Shown: positions 1 to 8,200 of the stretch, one piece after another | How the letters are laid out: every line of letters begins with the position of its first letter | Position numbering within the stretch: the stretch's first letter is position 1 | Source of the DNA: Spirochaetota bacterium | GTDB lineage: Bacteria; Spirochaetota; GWE2-31-10; MWDO01 | Length of the DNA: 14,862 nucleotides | Direction of reading: 5' to 3' | Assembly: GCA_017998755.1 (NCBI GenBank) | Contig: JAGOCL010000020.1 | Span: forward strand, 1 to 14,862 | The notes under the pieces: generated by a model | Database searches by the model: none | What the model was told of the DNA's origin: nothing | Seen by the model: the letters and a program-made list of their open reading frames with translations, nothing else | Program-made: the position numbers and the translations under genes

Positions 1-114
1 TATGCAAGAACCAAGTACCGTTTGAATTATAATGTCCTTTTCGGAAACGTAAAATTCCCCGGGCGCTATAGAAATCGAATCCTTATTGAATTTTCTATCG
101 TAGTATTTATGCAT
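1..114 (-). CDS. cheD: Chemoreceptor glutamine deamidase CheD, N-terminal part (runs off the window)
   Basis: Only the first 38 codons are present; the gene continues past base 1. They read MHKYYDRKFN, then an APGEFYVS stretch, and end in TVLGSCI. The PGE...VS...T.LGSC pattern is the conserved start of CheD, and Cys37 of the GSC motif is the catalytic cysteine position known for the family. CheD deamidates specific glutamines in chemoreceptors to glutamates and in many bacteria also interacts with CheC, which links receptor state to adaptation. The ATG at 112-114 is preceded by GGAG about six bases upstream, which supports this start. A separate promoter lies at 149-177, so the gene need not depend on the histidine kinase upstream. 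The chemoreceptor at the other end of the window is a plausible but unproven substrate. Everything after the LGSC motif is unseen. Confidence 0.85.
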   Translation of the reverse strand, partial: MHKYYDRKFNKDSISIAPGEFYVSEKDIIIQTVLGSCI

Positions 115-148
115 CAAAACTCCAATTAATCAAAAAGAAGTTGGGATC

Positions 149-177
149 AATATAATATATGTTTTTATTAGAATCAA
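149..177 (-). promoter_or_regulatory. Sigma70-like promoter of cheD
   Basis: Read on the minus strand, TTGATT (172-177) and TATATT (149-154) are separated by exactly 17 bp. Predicted transcription starts near 142, giving a leader of about 28 nt that contains the GGAG ribosome binding site of cheD. It lies in the 97 bp between the kinase stop codon and cheD. Confidence 0.6.
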
Positions 178-211
178 CAATAATTTCGAATAAATAATAG
201 AAAATTAATGT

Positions 212-1642
212 TTAATCTTTGCCGTCGTTATTTACGGGGAAAAATAATTTAACTTTTGTACCGTTATCTTTTTCGCTCATGACTGCAACGTGTCCGCGGT
301 ATTGACTTACTATAAATTTTACGGTGGATAATCCAAGTCCCGTTCCTTTTCCAATCTCTTTTGTGGTAAAAAAGGGTTCGAATAAATGCTTTCTCACATT
401 TTCATCCATACCGGTTCCGGTATCTTCTACGGATACGAATGTATATTTCCCCGGCGCGAGGTCTTTCTTTTGTAGAACGTCGTCGTCGTTTACCCAATAA
501 CAACCTGTGTTTAACGAGAGTTTTCCGCCGGCCGGCATAGCGTCGCGGGCGTTTATCGCCAAATTAATTATCGCCTGTTCGATATAGTTTTTATCGGCGA
601 CTATCGGGTCTATTTTATCGTCGAGATTCATATTAACCGTTACGTTTTCTTTTAACAAGCTTTTTAGAATTATCTCCAAATTCTGAATAATCGAATTCAA
701 ATTTAATTTTGTTGGGGCGATTGTTTTTTTACGGTTAATGTCTAAAAGTCGGCCGGTAAGCGCGGCGCTTTTATTTAAAACGTCCACTATTTGACTAATA
801 TTGTCTCTGACTGCGACGTCCAAGTTTTTATGAAGAAGAGTCATTTCGGCAAGTCCGCTGATTGACGTCAGATAGTTATTGAGGTCGTGAGCTATACCGC
901 TTGTAACGAATCCGGCCGCGTTTACTTTCTGAAAATGAAGCGCCTCTTTTTGGAATTCGTTTTTTTCTATTTCAAGAGCGTTTCTCTCTTCTATCTCTTT
1001 TTGCAGTCTACCGTTTATCCGACTCAAGTCTTCGTTCTTTTTTAATAATTCTTTGGAATAGTTATCTAGGTTTAATAAAACGTTTAAATATTTATATATA
1101 AAAATCTTAAGAATCACAGAAACGCAGATAAAAGTTCCTGTTATGATAAAAATCCGAACAAGAAAAAAATCTTCCAAAGTTCTTTGAGGAATAAACATAT
1201 TCTTAATAGTCAATAAATATATCGTTCCATAAGAAACGATTGATAAAAAAGCGACAATAAAATGAAATATTTCATTAATCAAAATCGCGGTTAAAATAAC
1301 GGAATATATATATAAGATAAGCGACGGAGCCGACGGTCCTCCTATAATGTTGCCATAAACTGCAATAATAAAAACAATCGCCGGAAGAAAAAATCTGGCA
1401 AATTTCCAATAATTTGTCGAAGATATTTTCCAACTAATTAAGGATAATACAGAAATCGCTACCCAGAATATGAAAGAATCTGCGGGGACGACTTTGAAGA
1501 GATAGCATATAAACGTTATTATAGAAAAAAATATCGTTACCGCCGACGATACAAGACAAACTAATCTGGTAGAGTCGTATTTGAGAGGTATATTCAATTG
1601 GGGCGTTCTAGGGAAAAAACTTTTTAAAAAATTTGAAATCAT
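212..1642 (-). CDS. Membrane-bound sensor histidine kinase (orphan, NtrB-like kinase core)
   Basis: 476 residues. The first ~185 hold about six hydrophobic segments (roughly 28-50, 57-71, 84-101, 105-122, 125-146, 159-183) with short loops, so sensing is probably within or close to the membrane. A charged probable coiled coil (about 195-240) leads to the H box GIAHDLNNYLTS with phospho-acceptor His252. The catalytic domain shows the N box NLAINARDAMP (Asn364), G1 EDTGTGM (Asp407), the F box FEPFFTTK and G2 GKGTGLGLST, so it looks fully active. The HDLNN type of H box is typical of NtrB-like and complex kinases. No receiver domain or response regulator is in the window, so the partner is unknown. 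cheD lies directly downstream but has its own promoter. The ATG at 1640-1642 lacks a strong Shine-Dalgarno (only AAAG nearby). Confidence 0.93.
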   Translation of the reverse strand: MISNFLKSFFPRTPQLNIPLKYDSTRLVCLVSSAVTIFFSIITFICYLFKVVPADSFIFWVAISVLSLISWKISSTNYWKFARFFLPAIVFIIAVYGNIIGGPSAPSLILYIYSVILTAILINEIFHFIVAFLSIVSYGTIYLLTIKNMFIPQRTLEDFFLVRIFIITGTFICVSVILKIFIYKYLNVLLNLDNYSKELLKKNEDLSRINGRLQKEIEERNALEIEKNEFQKEALHFQKVNAAGFVTSGIAHDLNNYLTSISGLAEMTLLHKNLDVAVRDNISQIVDVLNKSAALTGRLLDINRKKTIAPTKLNLNSIIQNLEIILKSLLKENVTVNMNLDDKIDPIVADKNYIEQAIINLAINARDAMPAGGKLSLNTGCYWVNDDDVLQKKDLAPGKYTFVSVEDTGTGMDENVRKHLFEPFFTTKEIGKGTGLGLSTVKFIVSQYRGHVAVMSEKDNGTKVKLFFPVNNDGKD

Positions 1643-1711
1643 AATTACTTTATTTAATATTAAAATATTGCAAAAATCAAGAATATCTGTTGATTTTCTA
1701 CTCTTTATTCT

Positions 1712-1740
1712 ATTTTAATCAATAATTCTCTTAAAGTCAA
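1712..1740 (-). promoter_or_regulatory. Sigma70-like promoter of the histidine kinase
   Basis: On the minus strand TTGACT (1735-1740) and TAAAAT (1712-1717) are 17 bp apart. Transcription would start near 1705, leaving a leader of about 63 nt. The -35 box abuts a TTTAAGAGAATT element, the first of four related elements running to 1807, so regulator binding here would affect this promoter. Confidence 0.6.
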
Positions 1741-1807
1741 CATATTTAAGAAAATATTAATAGAAATTCTCTATATTCTTAAAATAATAGAATGTTTAAG
1801 AAAATAT
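1724..1807. repeat. Cluster of four TTTAAGA-type elements upstream of the kinase
   Basis: TTTAAGAAAATAT occurs exactly twice on the plus strand (1745-1757 and 1795-1807, 50 bp apart). Related minus-strand copies are TTTAAGAGAATT (1724-1735) and TTTAAGAATAT (1773-1783). The first plus copy extends to ATATTTAAGAAAATAT, a dyad with 6-bp arms. Copies alternate strand and lie just upstream of the kinase -35 box, so an operator array is possible. In such AT-rich DNA chance similarity is a real alternative. Confidence 0.35.
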
Positions 1808-1872
1808 AACGTACGAGCTCGGAATTTTAAAAATAAATTTTACATGAACGTCGAGTAATTGATATTTTAGCG

Positions 1873-3468
1873 TTATTTGACAAATACCAAACCGCGGTAG
1901 CCAAACCTAACGCGCGTTCCAAAGCTGATATTTACGCTTAAACTCTCCGGCGTAAGATTGGCTCCGTCGTAAGAACCAAATCCAAAAGATCCGTAAACGA
2001 AGCCCCCAACCGCCATAAAGAAGTTTTTATTGTTGTACTCGGATCCTATTAGTAGGGATGGGCCGAAAGTCAGATACATTCTGGGTATATACAAATTTAT
2101 TTTATCGTAATCGGCGTTATAATTGACAAATTTAAAACTTCCGCTTTTCAAATCGTAAAGGTATTCGTGATTTAAGTTAACTCCAAATTCGAGAAGAAAT
2201 CGGCTTTTTCTACGGTATTCGCCGTATTTGTACTTAAATAAAAGATTAAACATAATAGAGCTATTGTAAAAATTGTCGCCCAGCGAATTAAAAGATAAAA
2301 TATACGAAGGGGTAAACGTTAGTCCTATCGAATTAGTCGAATTTATAGAGTAAGCAAAAGAAAACGGGACGTTAAAAGATATCGCGCTATAAGGATAAAC
2401 GGATGATATTTTACCGTATTCTACTTTTTCTAAAACATTGTTGTTGTAATAATTTTTCTTAAAACTTAAAAATTTGAAAGCCGTTATTGAGCCGTGCTCT
2501 CCGCCTATCTGAAATTCAAAATTCTTTTTATATGAAAGTTTGTCTCTAACGGTTAAAAACCGGGCGCTGAATTCATCAAAATTCAACTGTTTATCGGTTA
2601 AATAATAATGGATTATGATGAAATCTTTATCGCCAAGCCGAGCGTTGAATAATTTTGCCGTTTTCTCGCCCGACGTCCGGTAAATAGCGTCGCCCTCTTT
2701 AACAAAATTAGCTCCCAGATATTTTGTCAATAACGCTTCGTAATCGGAAAAAGCGTTTTCATTTTTTTGATTCTTCTGAAATATAAGATATATATTTGAA
2801 AGTCTTGAAGAGTCGTAAGAACAATATATATAATCGGCCGGGATCTTTTTTCTTAGATAGCCGTTTAGAAACGAGCTTCCTTTTCCGGTCGATATGTCGT
2901 ACTCGGAATTTGAAATAAAATCAGATATTCCGATAATCAAATTTGTTTTTTTATAAGTTTCGTTTAGTTTCAAAACCAGCGTTTTTTTCTCAAAAATATT
3001 ATCTATAGAATTCCTCGCGTCGCCAAAACTAATAGCATGGCACATTTTTTTTACGATTTTTTCAAGTTTGCTTTCATAAGGGGTAGATCTTTCGACAGAT
3101 TGTTTGACAACGCCGCTTTTAGAGTCGAGCGCCCAAAGTTTCACTATATATTTCTTATCTGTTTTGACGACGCTTCCGTTTATTACTACTTCTATTCCCG
3201 ACTGCGTAGCGGTATTTAGGACGCTTTCTTGCGAAGATAAATCGATCGACCCGCCGGCTATCTTCAATAATATATCTTTATCGACGATATCGAATTTGTT
3301 ATAATGATCCAAATAATGTTTTGCGCTTCCTTCTATTAATTTCATCTCTTTTTCGTCGGCGTTTTGGGATATGAAATCGGAGATATAAAGTTTTAGTTTT
3401 TCATCTTTCGCAAACGCGCAAAACGCAGATATTGTTAATAAGGCTATAATTATGATATTCTTTTTCAT
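1873..3468 (-). CDS. Secreted protein with CsgG/LpoB-like N-terminal region and C-terminal outer-membrane barrel-like region
   Basis: 531 residues. A signal peptide (1-20, cleavage suggested after AFA) is followed by LYISDFIS at 27-34 and an alpha/beta segment to about 150, with GIEVVINGSVVK and KYIVKLWALD. This recalls the periplasmic CsgG/LpoB/TolB-N type of domain, but the match is by pattern only. A second ISDFIS (181-186) opens a comparable segment to about 310, suggesting internal duplication. From about 315 to the end there are alternating hydrophobic/aromatic strands (for example SIGLTFTPSYI, MYLTFGPSLLIG, FGTRVRFGY), consistent with an outer-membrane beta barrel, although the very last residue is Lys and not Phe. 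The gene follows the DUF4097 lipoprotein with a 10-nt gap, and the GGGGGAAAG ribosome binding site abuts that gene's stop codon, so the two are co-transcribed and probably act together in the envelope. Specific function unknown. Confidence 0.85.
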   Translation of the reverse strand: MKKNIIIIALLTISAFCAFAKDEKLKLYISDFISQNADEKEMKLIEGSAKHYLDHYNKFDIVDKDILLKIAGGSIDLSSQESVLNTATQSGIEVVINGSVVKTDKKYIVKLWALDSKSGVVKQSVERSTPYESKLEKIVKKMCHAISFGDARNSIDNIFEKKTLVLKLNETYKKTNLIIGISDFISNSEYDISTGKGSSFLNGYLRKKIPADYIYCSYDSSRLSNIYLIFQKNQKNENAFSDYEALLTKYLGANFVKEGDAIYRTSGEKTAKLFNARLGDKDFIIIHYYLTDKQLNFDEFSARFLTVRDKLSYKKNFEFQIGGEHGSITAFKFLSFKKNYYNNNVLEKVEYGKISSVYPYSAISFNVPFSFAYSINSTNSIGLTFTPSYILSFNSLGDNFYNSSIMFNLLFKYKYGEYRRKSRFLLEFGVNLNHEYLYDLKSGSFKFVNYNADYDKINLYIPRMYLTFGPSLLIGSEYNNKNFFMAVGGFVYGSFGFGSYDGANLTPESLSVNISFGTRVRFGYRGLVFVK

Positions 3469-3478
3469 CTTTCCCCCG

Positions 3479-4306
3479 TCAAATTTTATGAATATAAATA
3501 GAACCGGTAGTTACTTTTACGTATAATGTCGTAGCCCCGTCGCCTATAATATTACTATCGAACTCGTTAGTTATTATGCCGGTAGAGGTTTTTAAATTCA
3601 AATTGAGACTGAGCTCGTCTTTTATTTTAAGATCGACGTTACCCGTTACGGACTCGATATTTTTGTAAACCGCGTCGTCTAGAACCTCCGCTTCGATCGT
3701 TCCGCTTGTGTTTTTTATAGTTTCAAATCGTTTTACCCCTTTTAAGGAGATAGATCCGGTAATATTAGAAACGCTTTTGATATAATCTGCGGTATTTATA
3801 TTAATGACGGTAGTAGTTCCGGATATCGTCGTTACGTATCCTACTTTATTTAGCGTTATAACGCCCGATTCCGATTTGATTAAATCGACGGATACGTCTT
3901 CTATCGAGATATTCCCTGTAACGACCTCGGCTCTTCTAACGATTATATTTCTAGGCGTTTTAATAACGTATTTAACGGAGACTTTCGGATCTCCAAGCGT
4001 TTCAAAATATACCGTTTTGATTTTGAGAACGTCGTCTTCGATAGTTATCTCCCCTTTAGCTTTTAATAATTCGTCTTCGAACATATCTGTCTTTTTTTCT
4101 ATGGCAATTTCTACGGTAGTATTGTCCCATCCCAGAATCTCAATATCTCCAACAGCGTTCTCGACGGATATATAATCGATATTATCGACAGTCGCGTCCG
4201 TCGGATAAGTCCTGTAAATAGTCTCGGAATATTTATATATTTTAGGTTGCGAGCATCCGGCTAACAGCAAAGCCGAAACCGCGCTAATAAGTAGTTTTTT
4301 AAACAT
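3479..4306 (-). CDS. DUF4097-type beta-solenoid lipoprotein
   Basis: 275 residues. The N terminus MFKKLLISAVSALLLAGC is a lipoprotein signal with lipobox LAGC, lipidated at Cys18. The rest is beta-rich, with rungs built on an x-G-x-I pattern: TGNISI, SGVITL, SGTTTV, TGSISL, SGTIEA, TGNVDL, TGIITN, TGSIYI, glycines at about 131, 148, 163, 184, 202, 222, 243 and 268. An earlier VGDIEILGWDNT segment with the ENAVG lead-in is the signature of the DUF4097 'putative adhesin' family, which is predicted to form a right-handed beta solenoid. It is first gene of the operon with the barrel-like protein. The ATG at 4304-4306 has AAGGAC as ribosome binding site. Whether it stays periplasmic or reaches the surface cannot be read from sequence: Ser-Gln follow Cys18, so no Asp inner-membrane retention signal is present. 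Confidence 0.88.
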   Translation of the reverse strand: MFKKLLISAVSALLLAGCSQPKIYKYSETIYRTYPTDATVDNIDYISVENAVGDIEILGWDNTTVEIAIEKKTDMFEDELLKAKGEITIEDDVLKIKTVYFETLGDPKVSVKYVIKTPRNIIVRRAEVVTGNISIEDVSVDLIKSESGVITLNKVGYVTTISGTTTVININTADYIKSVSNITGSISLKGVKRFETIKNTSGTIEAEVLDDAVYKNIESVTGNVDLKIKDELSLNLNLKTSTGIITNEFDSNIIGDGATTLYVKVTTGSIYIHKI

Positions 4307-4321
4307 ATCAAGTCCTTTTAT

Positions 4322-4366
4322 ATTTGATTATTGAAATTATACTCTATTTCTTGATAATAATCAAAT
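4322..4366. repeat. Perfect 11-bp inverted repeat bracketing the lipoprotein promoter
   Basis: ATTTGATTATT at 4322-4332 and its exact reverse complement AATAATCAAAT at 4356-4366 are separated by 23 bp. The outer arm covers the -35 box and part of the spacer; the inner arm covers the predicted start site. The arm centres are 34 bp apart, close to three helical turns. Because transcription should start within the inner arm, an RNA hairpin is unlikely and an operator for a repressor that binds both arms is the more natural reading. This is inference. Confidence 0.45.
4336..4364 (-). promoter_or_regulatory. Strong sigma70-like promoter of the lipoprotein/barrel operon
   Basis: On the minus strand TTGATT (4359-4364) and a perfect TATAAT (4336-4341) are 17 bp apart. 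Transcription would begin near 4329, giving a leader of about 23 nt that includes AAGGAC. The promoter is back to back with that of the ParA gene; the two -35 boxes are 28 bp apart. Confidence 0.72.
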
Positions 4367-4392
4367 TATTCTATACGTTTGAACAATAATTC

Positions 4393-4420
4393 TTGACAAA
4401 AACATTTTACGGAATATACT
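4393..4420 (+). promoter_or_regulatory. Promoter of the ParA gene giving a leaderless transcript
   Basis: A perfect TTGACA (4393-4398) and TATACT (4415-4420) are 16 bp apart. Only six bases (GTTTCT) separate the -10 box from the ATG at 4427, which is where transcription is expected to start. No Shine-Dalgarno sequence precedes the ATG. The mRNA therefore most likely begins with the AUG itself. Confidence 0.7.
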
Positions 4421-4426
4421 GTTTCT

Positions 4427-5170
4427 ATGAAGATAATAACTTTTTACAATCAAAAGGGCGGAGTAGGTAAAACTTCGTTGACTTTTAATATCGCTTATCT
4501 TTTTTCACAGAAATACAGAACAGTTATGTGGGATCTCGATACTCAAGGCGCGCTTTCGATGGTATCGCAGAGCCCTCTTGACAAATTTGACGGCTACGAA
4601 AAGATTTTTAAGAAAATGAGTCGGATCAAAAAGCGAACTTTTTTAACAAAATGGGATAATTTATTTATTATTCCGGCCGGCGAAGATCTAAACGATCTTG
4701 GCGTTTCGCTGTTTGACTATAAAAAATCCGGAAAAGTCGCCGGCGATATTGCAAAAAAACTATCCGAAGACTTCGACCTTATGATAATAGACCCTCAAGC
4801 TACCAAATCTCTGTTGATTGAGAATATTATCAAAGCAAGCGATTATATCTATATACCTATAATACCTAATTCCGTTAATATGAAGTTGTTAGACGATAAT
4901 ATTAGTTTTATCCAAAGTTGTAAATCGGAAAGAAAAATAGCTGGGATTATTCCGAATATGACCGACCTTAGAAAAAAAGTTCATCAAGAATCAATAGAAG
5001 AGTTGAAGAGTAATTACAGAGTTCTATATATGGACGTTTTTATCCCTTCTTGCAGTAAAATGGAGGAGATATACCATCGGTCGCAACCGGTTGAACTTTT
5101 TGCAAAAAAATCAAAAGCGGCGTCGGCTTTGAGGGAGATATATCAAAAAATTGAGGCAAAGATATTTTAA
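4427..5170 (+). CDS. Standalone ParA/Soj-type ATPase
   Basis: 247 residues. The deviant Walker A motif QKGGVGKTS (9-17) carries the signature Lys10 and the nucleotide-binding Lys15. WDLDTQGALS (35-44) is the A' motif with Asp36/Asp38, and DLMIIDPQA (117-125) the Walker B region with Asp122. Length and layout fit the small ParA/Soj group without an N-terminal DNA-binding domain. Such ATPases dimerise on ATP, bind nucleoid DNA or membrane, and position plasmids, chromosomes or protein assemblies. No ParB gene, parS-like site or replication gene is visible, so a chromosome or plasmid partitioning role is not supported here. The gene is followed after 51 bp by the large ABC protein, which has the same unusual leaderless promoter design, so a role in positioning or controlling that membrane protein is a reasonable guess. 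The start is fixed by the promoter and the MKIITFYNQKGG opening. Confidence 0.9.
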   Translation: MKIITFYNQKGGVGKTSLTFNIAYLFSQKYRTVMWDLDTQGALSMVSQSPLDKFDGYEKIFKKMSRIKKRTFLTKWDNLFIIPAGEDLNDLGVSLFDYKKSGKVAGDIAKKLSEDFDLMIIDPQATKSLLIENIIKASDYIYIPIIPNSVNMKLLDDNISFIQSCKSERKIAGIIPNMTDLRKKVHQESIEELKSNYRVLYMDVFIPSCSKMEEIYHRSQPVELFAKKSKAASALREIYQKIEAKIF

Positions 5171-5186
5171 TTTTTCGACGATAAAC

Positions 5187-5215
5187 TTGACAAAAATATA
5201 AATATTATAAATAAT
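5187..5215 (+). promoter_or_regulatory. Promoter of the ABC transporter gene giving a leaderless transcript
   Basis: A perfect TTGACA (5187-5192) is followed after 17 bp by AATAAT (5210-5215, five of six matches to consensus). Six bases (ACTAAT) then lead to the ATG at 5222, the same -10 to ATG distance as in the ParA gene. No Shine-Dalgarno is present. The -10 assignment is less certain than for ParA because the region is AT-rich. Confidence 0.6.
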
Positions 5216-5221
5216 ACTAAT

Positions 5222-8200
5222 ATGAATGGTAAATATTTTTCCGCAGATATTCAAAAAGTTTTACAAAAACTTATTTCTTACGTTTTTTCTATTTCGGGAA
5301 AATACGGCGAAAGAGAACGTCTAATAGTTTCGACTATTAATCTTTTTTACAAAGAAAACAACCCTTCAGTTACCGCCGACATTCTGTATAGCAACGAAAT
5401 CGTATTGAAAAATGAAATTATACAGATATTAAAGAATATTACCGACGAAGAGGAGCTTTTTTACGTAATATTACAGGCGTTTTTATTATTGTCTGTAGAC
5501 GGAATGTCGGAGTTTAAAAAGACAAAGATGATCGATTTTATATCAAAAACCGAATTATCGGCCGATAAAATATATATCTTATACGACATTTTTAGCGACG
5601 ACCGACTTGAAGATAAAAACGATATACTGACTATCGGGAACGATAGGATAAAAGACGATTTTGCGATTTCTAATTTTGATATTAATGGGTATGTCATTTC
5701 AGTTGAAACGAGTTGTTACGTTTTTTTTAAAAATATCAGCGTCGGTAATATTAGCGCAAATATTAATATTAACGGGAACCTTGCTTACGACTTTTTGGTT
5801 TATCCTATATCGCAAGACGACGTTATCGCTTTGGAAGACAAAATTGTCAAACTAAAAGATATTAATAACCGTCTGGCGTTGAAAAGTTATCAGGATAGCT
5901 ACGTTTATTCTCTGTTAAAAAAAGAAGGGAACGACGATATTTTATTTTTCCTTGAACCCGGGCGAAACGACGAGTCTTATGGTTATATAGAAATACAAGG
6001 ATGTCATACTTTTATTAAAAATCTAGACGCTTATAATTACTTTTCTTACGACGCTAAGAAAGCGAAAAATGGAAGCATTGACGAACCGATATATATTAAT
6101 AAAATATATAAATTTAACGCCGCCGACAATATAGAACAAATTCTTAATAGCCGTCCGATCTATCTTCAAAATGTAAGTTATGAAATAACGCTTATCGGTA
6201 CCGACCGGCAAAGCTCGGTTTGTTTGGATAATTTGGGGGACGAGACCGCCGAATTTATGCTTGAGAAAAAAGACGGTAGCGTTTGGGATTTAACTCCGAT
6301 TATAATGTCGGTTACGGCGTATCTAAACGGGGTAGAATTTAGCGATAAAGTTAATTTAAAAAGCGGCGACGTTTTGAGAATCAAGGATAGCTATATATAT
6401 TTTGATCCAAAAGGGAATATTATCAGCTATACAAACGCTTTAATAAGATCGATCGAAGTTAAGAATCTTTCCTACAACCACAAAGACGGTAAAGAAGCGA
6501 TTAGCAATATTTCATTTTCAAACAAATCCGGAGATATGTGTTGTATAATGGGACCGAGCGGCGTAGGGAAAACGACTTTAATAAAATTACTGGCCAATTT
6601 TTTTCTGCCGGCGTCAAAAAAATCGATTTTGTGCAATAATTTATCGTTAATAGACAATTTTTCAAATTTCAAGAACTACATCGGCTACGTTTCTCAAGAA
6701 GACGTTTTATTTGAAAATTGTACCGTATATGAGAATATGTATCATTACGGAAAAATAAAAAATCCTTTGACTGATAAACAAATTCTCGATAAGAAGATAG
6801 ACGAGATATTAACAAGAATCAACCTTTTGGATAAAAGAGATCAAACTGTCGGTAACGTTAATAACAGAATCTTAAGCGGCGGAGAGAGAAAGCGGCTTAA
6901 TATCGCTCTTGAACTTCTTTCCGATACGGATATTTTATTGCTCGACGAGCCGACGTCCGGTCTTTCAAGTTACGATTCTGAAAAAATTATAGATATGCTT
7001 AACGACGTATCCAAACTCGGGAAGATAATCTACGTCGTTATACATCAACCGAGCAGAGATATATTTCTTAAGTTCTCGCATCTTCTATTACTAGACCGCG
7101 GCGGATATTTAGCTTATTTTGGTTTGACAATCGACTCTTTTTATTATTTTTCAAAGTTTTCCGGTAAATATCCCCGCAATCCCGACGATATCATATCAAT
7201 ACTGGAGCAATCCCGTAAAACTCCCGACGGGAAAACTATTTACGACGAGAAATCCAAAAATAAAAAGCCGCTTAGAGTAAGGACTCCCGAGCAGTGGGAC
7301 AAAGAATTTAAATTTCGATCAAAAATCGAGATTTTCGAGAAAAAGCCCGACGGCGCGGCTTACTTGCCACCTAAAAAAAAGTATAGCGGAGTTAAAGTTT
7401 TTATTCAGTTTTTTCATCTATTTCTTAGGAATATTCTAAATAAATTTAAAGACAAAAGGGCCGTCGCGCTGTCTATAATTCTTCCTTCGGCTATGGGACT
7501 ACTCGCTCAGATATTCAGATTTACAAGCGGAGACGCGTATCTTTTCAGCGAAAATATTCAAATTCCGAAATTTCTTTTTTTATCGGCTATAGTAATCGTC
7601 TTTTTGTCAATATCTAATTCGATTAACGAGATACTTAACGAGAAAGTGATTATTGAAAAAGAACGTCTCATCGGTTATTCTTACCTTTCTTATTATATAA
7701 GCAAGTTGATATATCTTTTGATAGTAGCTTTCTATCAAATCTTAATTTATACCGCAATTACCTTTTTTATTTTAAAGATTCCGGTTTTTAAAAATTTTAC
7801 TTTTTTCCTCAAGTTTTTATTACTATCGCTTGTCGGGGCGGCTTCGACTTCGGCCGTCGGGCTATTTATATCGTCTTTTCTAAAATCTGAGAAACAGGCC
7901 TTTATGATGATACCGGTTTTTATTATACCTCAGATAGTTTTTGGCGGAATGTTTATTAATTTTAACGATATGCAAAGCGGCGTCGCTCAAAAAGGGAGAC
8001 CCGTTCCGGAGATTTGCGACGCCATGCATTCGAGATGGATGTACGAGTCTTATTTAGTTCTATTTCAAAATGAAAAAATTTATAATAGAGAGATAAATAA
8101 AGTATTTATTAACTACAATTTAAGAAAAAACGGCGACGATAAAATAAAAACTGCTTATCCGGTAGTAGACGTATTTAACCGAAAAGCGGAATATATCCGG

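Noticed and set aside
1877..1882. TTGACA on the plus strand
   Set aside because: It lies in the 3' end of the barrel-protein coding region, with no -10 box at a proper distance and no plus-strand gene after it.
3804..4175. 123-codon plus-strand open frame opposite the lipoprotein gene
   Set aside because: It is the antisense of a well-supported DUF4097 gene and has no ribosome binding site or recognisable domain.
4427..5170. ParA as evidence of a plasmid or partition locus
   Set aside because: No ParB, repeat array, parS-like site or replication gene accompanies it; the surroundings are ordinary chromosomal genes.
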